The notes: generated by a model from the sequence alone, not told the origin. Positions 8,672 through 16,790 are shown, counted from the stretch's first letter. The stretch is DNA of 64,000 nucleotides from JANXMY01 sp965246745 (GCA_965246745.1 OZ251980.1:2046001-2110000); one strand, 5' to 3'. Program-made: numbers and translations.

Positions 8672-8735
8672 ACGACAAGGCAAACCCGGCGAAAGTCGGG
8701 GACGCAAAGCTACCGGGTCTAAGGCAGCGCTCCCA
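8672..8735 (+). ncRNA. cyclic di-GMP-I (GEMM-I) riboswitch aptamer
   Basis: GGCAAACC leads into a stem CCCGGC-GAAA-GUCGGG with the GNRA loop, followed by GACGCAAAGC and then ACCGGGUCUAAGGC, the tetraloop-receptor side. These are the defining blocks of the GEMM-I aptamer in the right order. The base matching G20 of the Vibrio Vc2 aptamer is G by my alignment, which favours c-di-GMP over cGAMP. The flgM start codon is about 53 nt downstream. CUCCC right after the aptamer could pair with the GGGGG of the flgM Shine-Dalgarno, so control of translation is possible. Confidence 0.88.
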
Positions 8736-8787
8736 AAAGCCTGCTAAGATCGCCCAGCCGCCGCACCATTCGAGGGGGCAAAACGCA

Positions 8788-9126
8788 ATGAAGATCACCA
8801 ACGACGAAGCGATCCGGGCCGGACGAGTGGACCCGATTACCGCACCGAAGCTTCAGCCGCACACGCCGCAGCCGGCCGCTGCGACCTCCGCCGCGCCGGG
8901 AGCCGGCCCGGCGGCACAGGTCGAGATTTCCGATCAGGCCAGGGCGCTGGTCGCGGCCAAAGCCGCCGCCGCCGCGTATGTGCCGGCGGTCAACGCCGCG
9001 CCGGATGTCCGCACGGAGCTGGTCGCCAAGCTCAAAGCGCAGGTCGAGAGCGGCACCTACCATGTCCCGAGCGCCGACATCGCCGGCCAGATCATCCGCC
9101 GGGCGCAGGCCGACAAAATCCAGTAA
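8788..9126 (+). CDS. flgM: anti-sigma-28 factor FlgM
   Basis: The protein has 112 residues. The N-terminal half is disordered and Ala/Pro-rich. The C-terminal half matches the sigma-28 binding region of FlgM: VEISDQARAL, then VRTELVAKLKAQVESGTYHVPSADIAGQIIRRA. FlgM holds FliA inactive until the flagellar hook is complete and FlgM is exported. The Shine-Dalgarno GAGGGGG lies 9 nt before ATG 8788. Unusually, the leader carries a c-di-GMP riboswitch, which would link second-messenger level to late flagellar transcription. No flagellar genes flank it, and a strong terminator follows, so it is monocistronic. Confidence 0.85.
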   Translation: MKITNDEAIRAGRVDPITAPKLQPHTPQPAAATSAAPGAGPAAQVEISDQARALVAAKAAAAAYVPAVNAAPDVRTELVAKLKAQVESGTYHVPSADIAGQIIRRAQADKIQ

Positions 9127-9173
9127 CCGACACGGACCGAAGTGCGCTTGGGCGTACATCTGTTCGCCTCTCC

Positions 9174-9217
9174 GCGCCAGTCGCCGAAGCCCCCGCTTCG
9201 GCGATTGGCGCTTTTTT
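9174..9217 (+). terminator. intrinsic terminator after flgM
   Basis: GCGCCAGTCGCCGAAG pairs with CTTCGGCGATTGGCGC (one mismatch) around a CCCC loop and is followed directly by TTTTTT. It lies 48 nt after the flgM stop. Confidence 0.9.
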
Positions 9218-9334
9218 CGTCTCCCCCACCCCTCGGTTGTCCAATTTTCCCCGAAACTCAGGACTTTGAAACGCAGGACTTTTCCCGCCGATGCCGAACT
9301 ATCTCCTACTCAGACGAACAAAGGAACACATGCA

Positions 9335-10102
9335 ATGGCTTGGACACTCGCTGTCGTCAACCAGAAAGGCGGGGTCGGCAAGACCACCACAGCAGTCAAC
9401 CTCGCAACTTCGCTCGCGCAGGCGGGCCGCCGGGTGCTGCTGATTGACTGCGACCCGCAGGGCAACGCCACCAGCGGGCTGGGGCAGAAGGAAACCGTGG
9501 AAGGCAGCATTTACGACGCCCTCACCGGGGGGGCGTCGCTGGCCGATATTATTCTGCGCGATGTGACCGTGCCGGGCCTCGACCTCGCTCCCGCGACCCT
9601 CGATCTCGCCGGGGCCGAGATGGAGATGTTTCAAGAGCTGTCCCGCGAAACGATCCTCAAGAAAATCATCAAGCCGATTGAGAAAAACTATCAGTATATC
9701 TTCATTGACGGCCCGCCGTCGCTCGGCCTGCTCACGCTGAACATTCTGACAGCCGCCGACGCCGTATTGATCCCGATTCAATGCGAGTACTACGCGCTGG
9801 AAGGCATCTCGCAGTTGATGAACATTGTCGAGCGGGTGCAGCAGCATCTTAACCCGAAGCTCGCCATCGGCTTGGTCGTGCTCACCATGCACGACGAGCG
9901 GATCAATTTGTCCCGGCAGGTAGTTGCCGAAGTGCGCGAGTTCTTCGGCAGCGCCGTCGCGCAGACCATTGTGCCCCGCAATGTCCGCCTCAGCGAAGCG
10001 CCGTCGTTCGGCCAGCCCATCGCCCTGTACGACCCGAAATCGAAAGGGGCCGTCGCCTACGCCGATCTAGCCCAGGAGATCATCGCCCTTGGAAAAGAAT
10101 AA
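9335..10102 (+). CDS. parA: chromosome-partitioning ATPase ParA (Soj)
   Basis: The 255-residue protein carries the deviant Walker A motif KGGVGKTT at residues 11-18, DCDPQGNATSGLG after it, IDGPPSLGLLT as Walker B region, and PIQCEYYALEGISQLM, all typical of Soj-type ParA. It binds DNA nonspecifically as an ATP dimer and is stimulated by ParB to move origin regions. ATG 9335 is preceded by AAGGA with suitable spacing; longer in-frame starts upstream would read through the flgM terminator. It overlaps the parB start, so the pair is one operon. No parS-like site was noticed in the window. Confidence 0.95.
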   Translation: MAWTLAVVNQKGGVGKTTTAVNLATSLAQAGRRVLLIDCDPQGNATSGLGQKETVEGSIYDALTGGASLADIILRDVTVPGLDLAPATLDLAGAEMEMFQELSRETILKKIIKPIEKNYQYIFIDGPPSLGLLTLNILTAADAVLIPIQCEYYALEGISQLMNIVERVQQHLNPKLAIGLVVLTMHDERINLSRQVVAEVREFFGSAVAQTIVPRNVRLSEAPSFGQPIALYDPKSKGAVAYADLAQEIIALGKE

Positions 10103-11105
10103 AACATTGGAAAAGACCCCCGAAAAAACCAAGCCGCTGGACAAAAGCCGCCTCGGGCGCGGCTTGTCGTCGCTGATCCCGCCGAGCGCCAAAATCGCCG
10201 TTTCGCCCCGCGCCGAAGACGCCCCGGCTGCTCCGTCCCCTGCCCCGCCGCCGCTGCCCGCCGCCGACGCTCCCGTCAGTGATACCGAAGGCGTCCGGCA
10301 GATCGCGATTGACCACATCATCGCTAATACGTACCAGCCGCGCTCCGAGTTCGACCAAGCCGCGCTCGACGAGCTGACCGCCTCGGTGATCGCCCACGGC
10401 GTTTTGCAGCCGGTGATGGTCCGCCCGCGCGGCGGGGGCCGCTTTGAGCTGATTGCCGGCGAGCGCCGCTTCCGCGCCGCGCGTCTGGCCGGCCTGTCGC
10501 GTATCCCGGCGGTCGTCCGCACGATGACCGACGAAGAGTCGCTGACAGTCGCGCTGATTGAGAACATCCAGCGGGAGGACCTCAACGCGATGGAAGCCGC
10601 ACGGGGTTACAAGCAGCTTTTGGACCAGTTTGGCCTGACCCAGGTAGAGCTGGCGCGTCAGCTCGGCAAATCGCAGTCCACGGTGGCCTATGCCCTCAGC
10701 CTCCTGCGCCTGTCGTCCGAGATGCAGGACTCCATCGCCGCCGGGCAGCTCACGATGGAGCACGGCAAAGTGCTGCTGTCGGTCGCGTCGCCCGAGCGCC
10801 GCCATGCGCTGTGGTCTGCGATGCTCTCCCAAAACCTGACTGTCGCCGAGTCTCGCCGCCGGGCGCTGGACGAGCCGCCCCCCCCGCCGCGCCCGTCGCG
10901 CTTCGCGTCCTCCCGCACCGTGGAAGCCGCCGAAGACCTGGAACCCGACGGCGACGTTCACTTGAAAGCGATTGAAGACAAGCTGCGAGCTGCCCTCGGC
11001 CTCAAAGTTTCCATCCGCAATGGCCGCACGGGGCGCGGCACGGTGACGGTAGACTTTTCTAATATGGACGAGCTGGAAACAGTGATTGACCGGATTATGG
11101 GGTAA
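10089..11105 (+). CDS. parB: chromosome-partitioning protein ParB (Spo0J)
   Basis: The protein has up to 338 residues. The N-terminus contains SRLGRGLSSLIP, the ParA-activating segment. The ParB/Srx CTPase domain follows (IIANTYQPRSEFDQAALDELTASV, GERRFRAARLAGL, ALIENIQREDLNAMEAA), then the helix-turn-helix TQVELARQLGKSQSTVAYALSLLRL, and a C-terminal dimerisation region. A Pro/Ala-rich linker and a poly-Pro run separate the domains. Start codons available are TTG 10089, overlapping parA by 14 nt, or TTG 10107; no ATG is present in this region. It binds parS and spreads as a CTP-dependent clamp. Confidence 0.94.
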   Translation: MEKNKTLEKTPEKTKPLDKSRLGRGLSSLIPPSAKIAVSPRAEDAPAAPSPAPPPLPAADAPVSDTEGVRQIAIDHIIANTYQPRSEFDQAALDELTASVIAHGVLQPVMVRPRGGGRFELIAGERRFRAARLAGLSRIPAVVRTMTDEESLTVALIENIQREDLNAMEAARGYKQLLDQFGLTQVELARQLGKSQSTVAYALSLLRLSSEMQDSIAAGQLTMEHGKVLLSVASPERRHALWSAMLSQNLTVAESRRRALDEPPPPPRPSRFASSRTVEAAEDLEPDGDVHLKAIEDKLRAALGLKVSIRNGRTGRGTVTVDFSNMDELETVIDRIMG

Positions 11106-11124
11106 GGAACCGGGGTAGGAGATA

Positions 11125-11180
11125 CCTGACTCTTGAGTCATTTTATGCGGTGGCGCAATACCTGACTCAAGAGTCATAAA
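11125..11180. repeat. paired short palindromes bounding the HNH region (left)
   Basis: ACCTGACTCTTGAGTCA and ACCTGACTCAAGAGTCA lie 32 bp apart. Their cores (TGACTCTTGAGTCA and TGACTCAAGAGTCA) are reverse complements of each other and nearly palindromic. A third, inverted variant is at 11779-11799 beyond the HNH gene. Confidence 0.7.
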
Positions 11181-11204
11181 TATCGGTTCAAAGCAAAAGG
11201 TCAT

Positions 11205-11687
11205 TTATTCTGTTTGTTTTTCGGATGAACCCGCATATTTTAGTGCGAGGATTTTCAGTTTAGCCGCCGCTTCTTGCCGCCGGCGGAGGCGTTTTCGCCG
11301 CATGCGCTGTAGCTTGCACTGGTAACACTCTCTGCTCTTGCCGCCTCTATTCCAATGCGTATTCTCGGGGGTATATTCATGTCCGTGAGGGCAATGAGTT
11401 TTCTCTTTATTACCGAAAGTCGCACTATCTACATGAGTCGCTTGTGAAGTGATTTCAAGATGGAAAGGATTAATGCAGGCTTTGTTTTTACACAAGTGGT
11501 GCAAAAATTGATCCGGGGTAAGTGTTACGCCTCGAATAAGTTCATAGCAAGCACGGTGAGCACGCACCTGCTTACCTTCGATATTGGTTTGCCCGTAGCC
11601 ACCGACCGCGAATCCCCGCGTCCATGTCCAACACCCATCCTCAGTGACAAAGCCGCTTAGTAACCTTTGTTTGTCGTCATCATCCAT
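11205..11687 (-). CDS. HNH endonuclease, phage/homing type
   Basis: The 160-residue protein starts at MDDDDKQRLLSGFV. It has a GYGQTNIEGKQVRAHRACYELIRG segment, then the HNH core FLHHLCKNKACINPFHLEITSQATH, a zinc-like HCPHGHEYTPEN...CYQCK unit, and a basic C-terminal helix (RMRRKRLRRRQEAAAKLK). This arrangement is common in free-standing phage and homing HNH nucleases. A longer in-frame start at 11771 adds 28 residues without family likeness. Its DNA is clearly less GC-rich than its neighbours, it runs opposite to parAB and cinA, and related short palindromes flank it, all consistent with a recently inserted element. Confidence 0.8.
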   Translation of the reverse strand: MDDDDKQRLLSGFVTEDGCWTWTRGFAVGGYGQTNIEGKQVRAHRACYELIRGVTLTPDQFLHHLCKNKACINPFHLEITSQATHVDSATFGNKEKTHCPHGHEYTPENTHWNRGGKSRECYQCKLQRMRRKRLRRRQEAAAKLKILALKYAGSSEKQTE

Positions 11688-11778
11688 ATTGGTTATGTTA
11701 CCGCGTAGAAACAGCAAATATATGTGACGTATCGCACGGAATTTATCGAGGCCGATCTTGCGCTGCCGCATATAATGA

Positions 11779-11799
11779 CAAATAAGTCAGGTATTAGCC
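11779..11799. repeat. short palindrome bounding the HNH region (right)
   Basis: TGACAAATAAGTCAGGTATT is, in reverse complement, AATACCTGACTTATTTGTCA. It shares AATACCTGACT with the left repeats and has an imperfect TGACT...TGTCA palindrome. Confidence 0.6.
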
Positions 11800-11827
11800 T
11801 GGGAATTAGAAACGAGAAAGACAACCT

Positions 11828-13102
11828 ATGAACGCTGAGATTGTTTCGGTCGGAACCGAGCTGCTGCTCGGGCAGATTGTGGATACCGACGCCGTGTTTT
11901 TAGCCAAGATGCTGTCGGGCCTCGGGATCAGCATCTACCACCGCACGACTGTCGGCGATAACCCGGAGCGGCTCAAAGCCGCGCTGACACTGGCGTTTTC
12001 GCGGGCCGATTTAGTCATCACTATCGGCGGGCTGGGGCCGACCCAGGATGACCTGACCAAAGAAATGGTGGCCGACGTGCTCGGCGACACGTTTGTGGAA
12101 GATACAGAGCATATCCAGTGGCTCAAAGACCGTGCGACCCTGCGCGGGTGGGGGGACCTGCCCGAAAGCTTTGCAAAACAGGCCCTTGTCCCGGCGCACG
12201 GACGCGGCATCCCGAACCCGCAGGGAACCGCGCTCGGAGCGCTGTTTGAAATCGGCGGCAAAATCGCCGTCTGCCTGCCGGGGCCGCCCAATGAGCTGAT
12301 CCCAATGGCCCAGCAGTTTGTCGAGCCGTATTTAAGCGAGAAAACCAGCGGGGAGCGGCGGGTCATCGTGTCGCGGACCCTGCGGATCGCCGGCATGGGC
12401 GAGTCGGTGGTGGAAGAACGCGCCAAAGACCTGATGGGGTCGAACAATCCCACAGTCGCGCCCTATGCCAAAACCGGCGAGGTGCATCTTCGGATCACGG
12501 CCCGCGCCGCATCCGCCGATGAAGCGTTCGCTTTGATTGTTCCGCGTGAAGCGGCGCTCAAAGAGCGGCTCGGCGACGTTGTTTACGGCGTGGACGACGA
12601 GACCCTGGAAAGCGTCGTGGTCGGCCTCTTGAAGCTGCTCGGCAAAACGGTGGCCCTCGGCGAGTCGTGCAGCGGGGGGCTGATCGCCAAGCGCCTCACC
12701 GATGTTCCGAATGCGTCCGATGTGTTCGGCCTCGGCCTCGTGACCTACTCCAACGATGCAAAAACGCAGTTTCTCGGCGTGCCTGCGGAAACCATTCTGA
12801 CCACCGGCGCGGTCAGCCCCGAGACAGCCAAATCTATGGCGAGCGGGGCACGCGCCGCCGGCAAAGCCGACTTCGGCGTCAGCGTCACCGGCATTGCCGG
12901 GCCGGGCGGCGGCTCGCCCGCAAAGCCTGTCGGCACAGTCCATCTCGGCCTCGCGTGGGACGGCGGCGTTGTGTCCGAGCACCATCACCTGCTGGGCAGC
13001 CGGGCCGATGTCGCCTACCGGGCGTCGCAAAACGCCCTCGCGCTCCTGCGCCGCTTTTTGATGAACCCCGACGACCCGCAGTTCACGACCGCCGAAGAAT
13101 AG
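11828..13102 (+). CDS. cinA: CinA: molybdopterin-binding domain plus nicotinamide-nucleotide amidase
   Basis: The 424-residue protein has both CinA domains. Residues 1-170 form the MoaB/MogA-like domain (EIVSVGTELLLGQIVDTDAVFLAKML, TIGGLGPTQDDLTKEMVADVLG). Residues 260-415 form the PncC domain (LGESCSGGLIAKRLTDVPNASDVFGLGLVTYSNDAKTQFLGV, GVSVTGIAGPGGGSPAKPVGTVHLGLA), which deamidates NMN in pyridine-nucleotide recycling. It heads a group with a conserved hypothetical gene and thpR, with short gaps or overlaps. Confidence 0.94.
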   Translation: MNAEIVSVGTELLLGQIVDTDAVFLAKMLSGLGISIYHRTTVGDNPERLKAALTLAFSRADLVITIGGLGPTQDDLTKEMVADVLGDTFVEDTEHIQWLKDRATLRGWGDLPESFAKQALVPAHGRGIPNPQGTALGALFEIGGKIAVCLPGPPNELIPMAQQFVEPYLSEKTSGERRVIVSRTLRIAGMGESVVEERAKDLMGSNNPTVAPYAKTGEVHLRITARAASADEAFALIVPREAALKERLGDVVYGVDDETLESVVVGLLKLLGKTVALGESCSGGLIAKRLTDVPNASDVFGLGLVTYSNDAKTQFLGVPAETILTTGAVSPETAKSMASGARAAGKADFGVSVTGIAGPGGGSPAKPVGTVHLGLAWDGGVVSEHHHLLGSRADVAYRASQNALALLRRFLMNPDDPQFTTAEE

Positions 13103-13118
13103 CCCAGGAGAAAAACCG

Positions 13119-13871
13119 ATGCCCAGCCATTTCAGCGATGTTGGTTTCACGGGTTTGACGCGCAGCAGCGTTGGGGCGCTTGCGCTGCGGGCCGCACGCG
13201 AAGGCCGCGCCTTTAAGACGCCGCAGGGCACTTACTATGCCTGGTCGCCCGGCGCGGGCGTTCAGCTTTGGCCGCAGACCGACCCCAATGGGAGACCTAT
13301 TGGCTGTCACCCGCACTTTGAAGGGACCGGACGGGTCGAAGTCGCCGTGACGGCCGCGCTGCCCGGCGAGACTCACTCGCTCGACGGCAGCTTTCAAGCC
13401 TGGGCGGCTCCCGGCGACCGTGCCGAAGACGGCGCGTATCCGTTCGTATTCGACGCGCCTGACTTCGCCCTTGCCCTGCCGTCACGCGCGTTTCCCTGCC
13501 GCGCCGTCGCCCAAATCGCCGCGTTTGCCGAGGAGCTGACCTGCTATGCCGACGAAGCGGCGTTCAGCCGGGCAAAGACCGAGGACAGTCCCGGCCTTGC
13601 GCCTGAAGCGTTTATTCCGACCGGCCTGTTCACTCAAAACGGCGAGCGCCCGCGTGTCGCTGCTCTGTTTGCGGGGCATATTTTGGCCTCGGAGCGGCGG
13701 GTCAACCCGGCGGCACAGGGCGAATTTTACTGGCTCAGTGTTCAGACCTACGGCGGCGTCTATGATGTGGTCGCCGACCCGGAGTTTATGCCCCGGCCGC
13801 CGGCAGTCGGCGGCATCGCGCAGGGATCGTTCTGGCTCAGCGGGCGGGTTTTGCCGGAGGCGGCGCTATGA
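13119..13871 (+). CDS. conserved hypothetical protein
   Basis: The 250-residue protein has no signal peptide or membrane segment. The composition is balanced, with an N-terminal FSDVGFTGLTRSSVGALALRAAREG helix region and several beta-like stretches. CAGGAGAAAAACCG gives a good ribosome site 16 nt after cinA. Its ATGA overlap with thpR implies translational coupling. I do not recognise the family; a cytoplasmic role next to NMN salvage and RNA phosphoesterase is all the context suggests. Confidence 0.6.
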   Translation: MPSHFSDVGFTGLTRSSVGALALRAAREGRAFKTPQGTYYAWSPGAGVQLWPQTDPNGRPIGCHPHFEGTGRVEVAVTAALPGETHSLDGSFQAWAAPGDRAEDGAYPFVFDAPDFALALPSRAFPCRAVAQIAAFAEELTCYADEAAFSRAKTEDSPGLAPEAFIPTGLFTQNGERPRVAALFAGHILASERRVNPAAQGEFYWLSVQTYGGVYDVVADPEFMPRPPAVGGIAQGSFWLSGRVLPEAAL

Positions 13872-14455
13872 ACCATTTCTTTGCGCTGGAAGTGCCGGAA
13901 GAAGTGCGCGGGCCGCTGGCAGAGTACGCGGATCGCTGGCGCGAACAGCTCGGCGAGGCCCGCTTTCGGTGGTACGCGCCGGAAGACTACCACCTCACGC
14001 TGAAATTTTTGGGGGACATTTCGCCTGCCGAAGCGGAGCGGGCCGCCGAAGCCGCCCGGCCCGTCAGCCGGCAGCATGCGCTGTTTGCCGTGCCGCTGGC
14101 CGGGCCGAGCGCCCTGCCGCACCCGGAGCGGTTTGCCAATGTTCTCATCAACGGCATCTATTCAAGCCCCGACTTGGTCTCGCTGGTAAAGATTCTGGAG
14201 CAGGCTTTGGCCGCCGAAGGGTTTGCGAAAGAACTGCGCCCTTACCTGCCGCATATCACGCTGGCCCGGTGCCGAAAATGCGAGAAAAACATTGAGTTCC
14301 CGGAATTCGAACATACGTTCCTTTCCTGCTTCTTTAACCGCTTTGTGCTGATGCAGACCCTGCCGCCGGCCCAGCGTGCAAAGCAGGGCGGGGTGAGGTA
14401 CAATGTCGTACACACGTTCCCCTTCGGGAGCGTAATCAGCAAAGACATATCATAA
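13868..14455 (+). CDS. thpR: RNA 2',3'-cyclic phosphodiesterase (2H family)
   Basis: The 195-residue 2H phosphoesterase has both catalytic HxTx motifs: H42-L-T44 in YHLTLKFLG and H129-I-T131 in HITLARC. The N-terminus (NHFFALEVPEEVRGPLAEY) fits ThpR/LigT. The family opens 2',3'-cyclic phosphates and can ligate tRNA halves through 2'-5' bonds in vitro. The start overlaps the preceding stop (ATGA). Confidence 0.92.
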   Translation: MNHFFALEVPEEVRGPLAEYADRWREQLGEARFRWYAPEDYHLTLKFLGDISPAEAERAAEAARPVSRQHALFAVPLAGPSALPHPERFANVLINGIYSSPDLVSLVKILEQALAAEGFAKELRPYLPHITLARCRKCEKNIEFPEFEHTFLSCFFNRFVLMQTLPPAQRAKQGGVRYNVVHTFPFGSVISKDIS

Positions 14456-14494
14456 GACTCCGGCTGAAAGCAGGGAACACACTTTAAGGCAACG

Positions 14495-14674
14495 CCGCCC
14501 CGCCGTTCCGCCGGGCCGAGTTCGACAGCGGGGGCGAGACCGAGCGGATCGCCAAGCGCGGCGTATTCTTCGCCTGCACCGAGACCCGGCTCGGCCAGGG
14601 CCGCGAGAATGCCAAGACTTGTTTAAATGGGTACGCGAGAAACTTACAAAGATTGAGACGGCCGAGGCAGCGTG
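14495..14674 (+). pseudogene. possible remnant of a small gene, frameshifted
   Basis: The 220 bp after thpR contain a coding-like stretch (AEFDSGGETERIAKRGVFFACTETRLGQ, then RENAKT). It continues in another frame as LFKWVREKLTKIETAEAA before a stop at 14672. A one-base shift near 14619 would join them. I cannot name a family, and no start is visible. Confidence 0.3.
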
Positions 14675-14676
14675 AA

Positions 14677-14808
14677 TGCCGCGCAATGAATTGCGAGGCT
14701 TAGACTAAACCAGTGTCGCAGCGACACAAGACCAGCTTCGTTGGATATATTATCCTTCCGTCGCCTCGACGGTGGTTTGTTTCAGCCTCGCAATTCATTG
14801 CGTGGCAC
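14677..14808. repeat. nested palindrome E2
   Basis: The outer arms share CGCAA-TGAA-TTGCG followed by GAGGCT. The inner hairpin is GTGTCG-CAG-CGACAC on the left and CCGTCG-CCT-CGACGG on the right, so both arms keep a perfect stem with different bases. It lies between thpR and the VOC gene. From 14809 to the VOC gene nothing else was seen. Confidence 0.85.
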
Positions 14809-14901
14809 ATAAATCGCGGTAGAAGGTGCGGCAAAGCCGGGAATAAGAGCATTCGCGGATGCCCCGGAAGAGTTTTCACATTTTGGTTGGAGGGTTAAAC
14901 G

Positions 14902-15279
14902 ATGCTGCAAGGTCTGCGATCACAAATCCATCAAGTGTCTGATTTGGACGCGGCGAAGGCGTGGTACACGGCGCTTTTGGGCCGCCCGCCGTATTTTGAC
15001 GAGCCGTTTTATGTCGGCTTCTCGGTCGGCGGGTATGAGCTGGGCTTGCAGCCGAGCGCTGACCCCGACGCCGGACAAGCGCGGGACGCCGTGACCTATT
15101 GGGGTGTTCCCGATGCCGCAGACGCTTATGCCACGTTGCTGGAACTCGGCGCGGCGGCGTATCAGCCGGTGCAGGAAGTCGGCGGCGGGATCAAGCTCGG
15201 CGCAGTGCGCGACCCGGCGGGCGGGGTGCTCGGCGTTATTGAAAACCCGCATTTCGCTGTCGAAGAGGAGCATCACTAA
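14902..15279 (+). CDS. VOC family (glyoxalase/bleomycin-resistance fold) protein
   Basis: The 125-residue single VOC domain begins MLQGLRSQIHQVSDLDAAKAWYTALLGRPPYFDE, with GGYELGLQP in the middle and GGGIKLGAVRDPAGGVLGVIENP at the end, as in small glyoxalase-like proteins. GGAGGG precedes the ATG. The stop shares one base with the Uma2 start (TAATG). Substrate cannot be predicted. Confidence 0.85.
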   Translation: MLQGLRSQIHQVSDLDAAKAWYTALLGRPPYFDEPFYVGFSVGGYELGLQPSADPDAGQARDAVTYWGVPDAADAYATLLELGAAAYQPVQEVGGGIKLGAVRDPAGGVLGVIENPHFAVEEEHH

Positions 15280-15890
15280 TGTCGGCACTCGAACAAACAC
15301 GTTACACGCCGGAACAATATCTGGAAATGGACCGCAAGGCGGAGCACAGAAGCGAATATGTCAACGGCGAGATTTTGGCGATGGCCGGGGCCAGCCGGGT
15401 CCACAATCTGGTTGTCACCAATCTTGTTCGCGAAATCAGCCTGGCACTGCGGGGCCGGCCCTGCGAAACGTATTCGAACGATATGCGGGTCCAGATCAGC
15501 GCGACGCGTTATTCTTATCCCGATATTGTGGTCGGCTGCGAGCCGAGATTTATTGACGGACAGCTTGACACGCTGCTGAACCCGGTGGTCATCATGGAAG
15601 TGCTGTCGCCGACCACGGCCAAAGACGACCGAAGCTGGAAATTCGCGCACTGCCGGCGATTGGAAACACTCACCGAATATGTCATGCTGTCGCAGTTTCA
15701 GCCGTTCGCGGAGCAGTACACGCGCGAAGAGAACGGCCGCTGGGTGCTGACCGAAGTGGCGGGCCTCGGCGCAGTGCTGCGCCTGCCGGCGGTCGGCTGC
15801 GACCTGCCGCTGGCAGCGGTCTACGAGCGGGTCGAGTTCACGCCCGACCCGGAGATGCCCGCGCTGGAATTTTGGAGCGAAACCCCATGA
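15279..15890 (+). CDS. Uma2 family protein (DUF820, PD-(D/E)xK nuclease fold)
   Basis: The 203-residue protein begins with YTPEQYLEMDRKAEHRSEYVNGEILAMAGAS, the hallmark of Uma2. The nuclease-like core follows: YPDIVVGCE (Asp), VVIMEVLSPTTAKDDRSWKFAHCRRLETLTEYVMLSQ (Glu and downstream Lys/Arg). The family is greatly expanded in cyanobacteria, Chloroflexi and Armatimonadota; its role is unsettled. It overlaps VOC by one base and the next small ORF by four. Confidence 0.9.
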   Translation: MSALEQTRYTPEQYLEMDRKAEHRSEYVNGEILAMAGASRVHNLVVTNLVREISLALRGRPCETYSNDMRVQISATRYSYPDIVVGCEPRFIDGQLDTLLNPVVIMEVLSPTTAKDDRSWKFAHCRRLETLTEYVMLSQFQPFAEQYTREENGRWVLTEVAGLGAVLRLPAVGCDLPLAAVYERVEFTPDPEMPALEFWSETP

Positions 15891-16117
15891 CGATCACCCT
15901 GCCGACGGACTTGGCGCAGGCCGTCGCCGAAGATGCCCGCAAACGGGGCGTCGCGCCTGAAGACGCCGCGCAGGCGGCTCTGCGCGAGCGCTTCCTGCCG
16001 GGGATGCCGTTCGGTGGCACCGAAGACACGCTGGACGAATGGGAGCTGGAAATCAGCGCAGCGGCCGTGCAGGTCGAAGCGGTTACGGCGGCGCTGCGGA
16101 AAGACGACCATGCCTGA
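15887..16117 (+). CDS. small antitoxin-like protein
   Basis: The 76-residue acidic helical protein (MTITLPTDLAQAVAEDARKRGVAPEDAAQAALRERF...) has the LP-x-DLAQAV start of ribbon-helix-helix or toxin-partner proteins. ATG 15887 overlaps the Uma2 stop (ATGA), and its own stop lies 8 bases inside recX. It may be a partner of Uma2; no specific family is recognised. Confidence 0.6.
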   Translation: MTITLPTDLAQAVAEDARKRGVAPEDAAQAALRERFLPGMPFGGTEDTLDEWELEISAAAVQVEAVTAALRKDDHA

Positions 16118-16790
16118 AATCACGGCGCTCGAGCCGCAAAAGCGGCCCGGACGGTTAAATGTCTTTGTGGACGGCAAGTTCGTCATGGGGGTAGGGGAAG
16201 CGGTCGCCGCCGATCTGCGCCTGCGGGTCGGCAGGGAAATGACGGCGGAAACGCTGCTGGAAGTCGCCGGAGCCGAAGAAGTCCAAAAAGCGCTTGATTC
16301 GGCCCTCGCCCTGCTGGAAGTCCGGGCGCGGGCCAAGCGCGAGATTGAAACGCGATTGGTCCAAAAAGGCTACGAGCCGGGTATCATTGAGCAGGTCCTC
16401 GCCAAGCTGACGCGGCTGGAATTGATCAACGACGCCCAGTTCGCCGCATCGTGGGTCGAGGCCAAAACCCGCATTGGGGGCACCCGGCCCGTGGGCCGGC
16501 GGCGGTTGTCGTCGGAATTGTACGCCAAAGGGGTCGCCAAAGACCAGATCGCCGAAGCCGTCGAAGTCGTCACGAATGCCGATGAATTAGCTTTGGCCCG
16601 CGCGGCGGCCTCCAAAAAAGTCCGCACGGTCCCGACCGACCGCGAAGAACTGCAAAAAGAGCGCCAAAAGCTGATGGGCTTTTTGCAGCGGCGCGGCTTC
16701 GGCTGGGAAGTCGTCAAGCTCGTCACCCGCGAAAGCCTGCCCGCCCGAGGCGGCGACGCCGAAGACGACGACTTCGACCCGGAAGAATAG
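16110..16790 (+). CDS. recX: regulatory protein RecX
   Basis: The 226-residue protein has the three-helix repeats of RecX: ALALLEVRARAKREIETRLVQKGYEPGIIEQVLAKLTRLELINDAQFAASWVEAKT, then RRRLSSELYAKGVAKDQIAEAV, and a final KLMGFLQRRGFGWEVVKLVTRE. It caps RecA filaments and limits recombinase activity. ATG 16110 lies inside the previous ORF, so expression is coupled to the VOC-Uma2 run. recA is not in the window. Confidence 0.9.
   Translation: MPEITALEPQKRPGRLNVFVDGKFVMGVGEAVAADLRLRVGREMTAETLLEVAGAEEVQKALDSALALLEVRARAKREIETRLVQKGYEPGIIEQVLAKLTRLELINDAQFAASWVEAKTRIGGTRPVGRRRLSSELYAKGVAKDQIAEAVEVVTNADELALARAAASKKVRTVPTDREELQKERQKLMGFLQRRGFGWEVVKLVTRESLPARGGDAEDDDFDPEE

Noticed and set aside
8978..9334. 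Upstream extension of parA
   Set aside because: The frame is open but crosses flgM and a strong terminator. The family N-terminus and ribosome site start at 9335.
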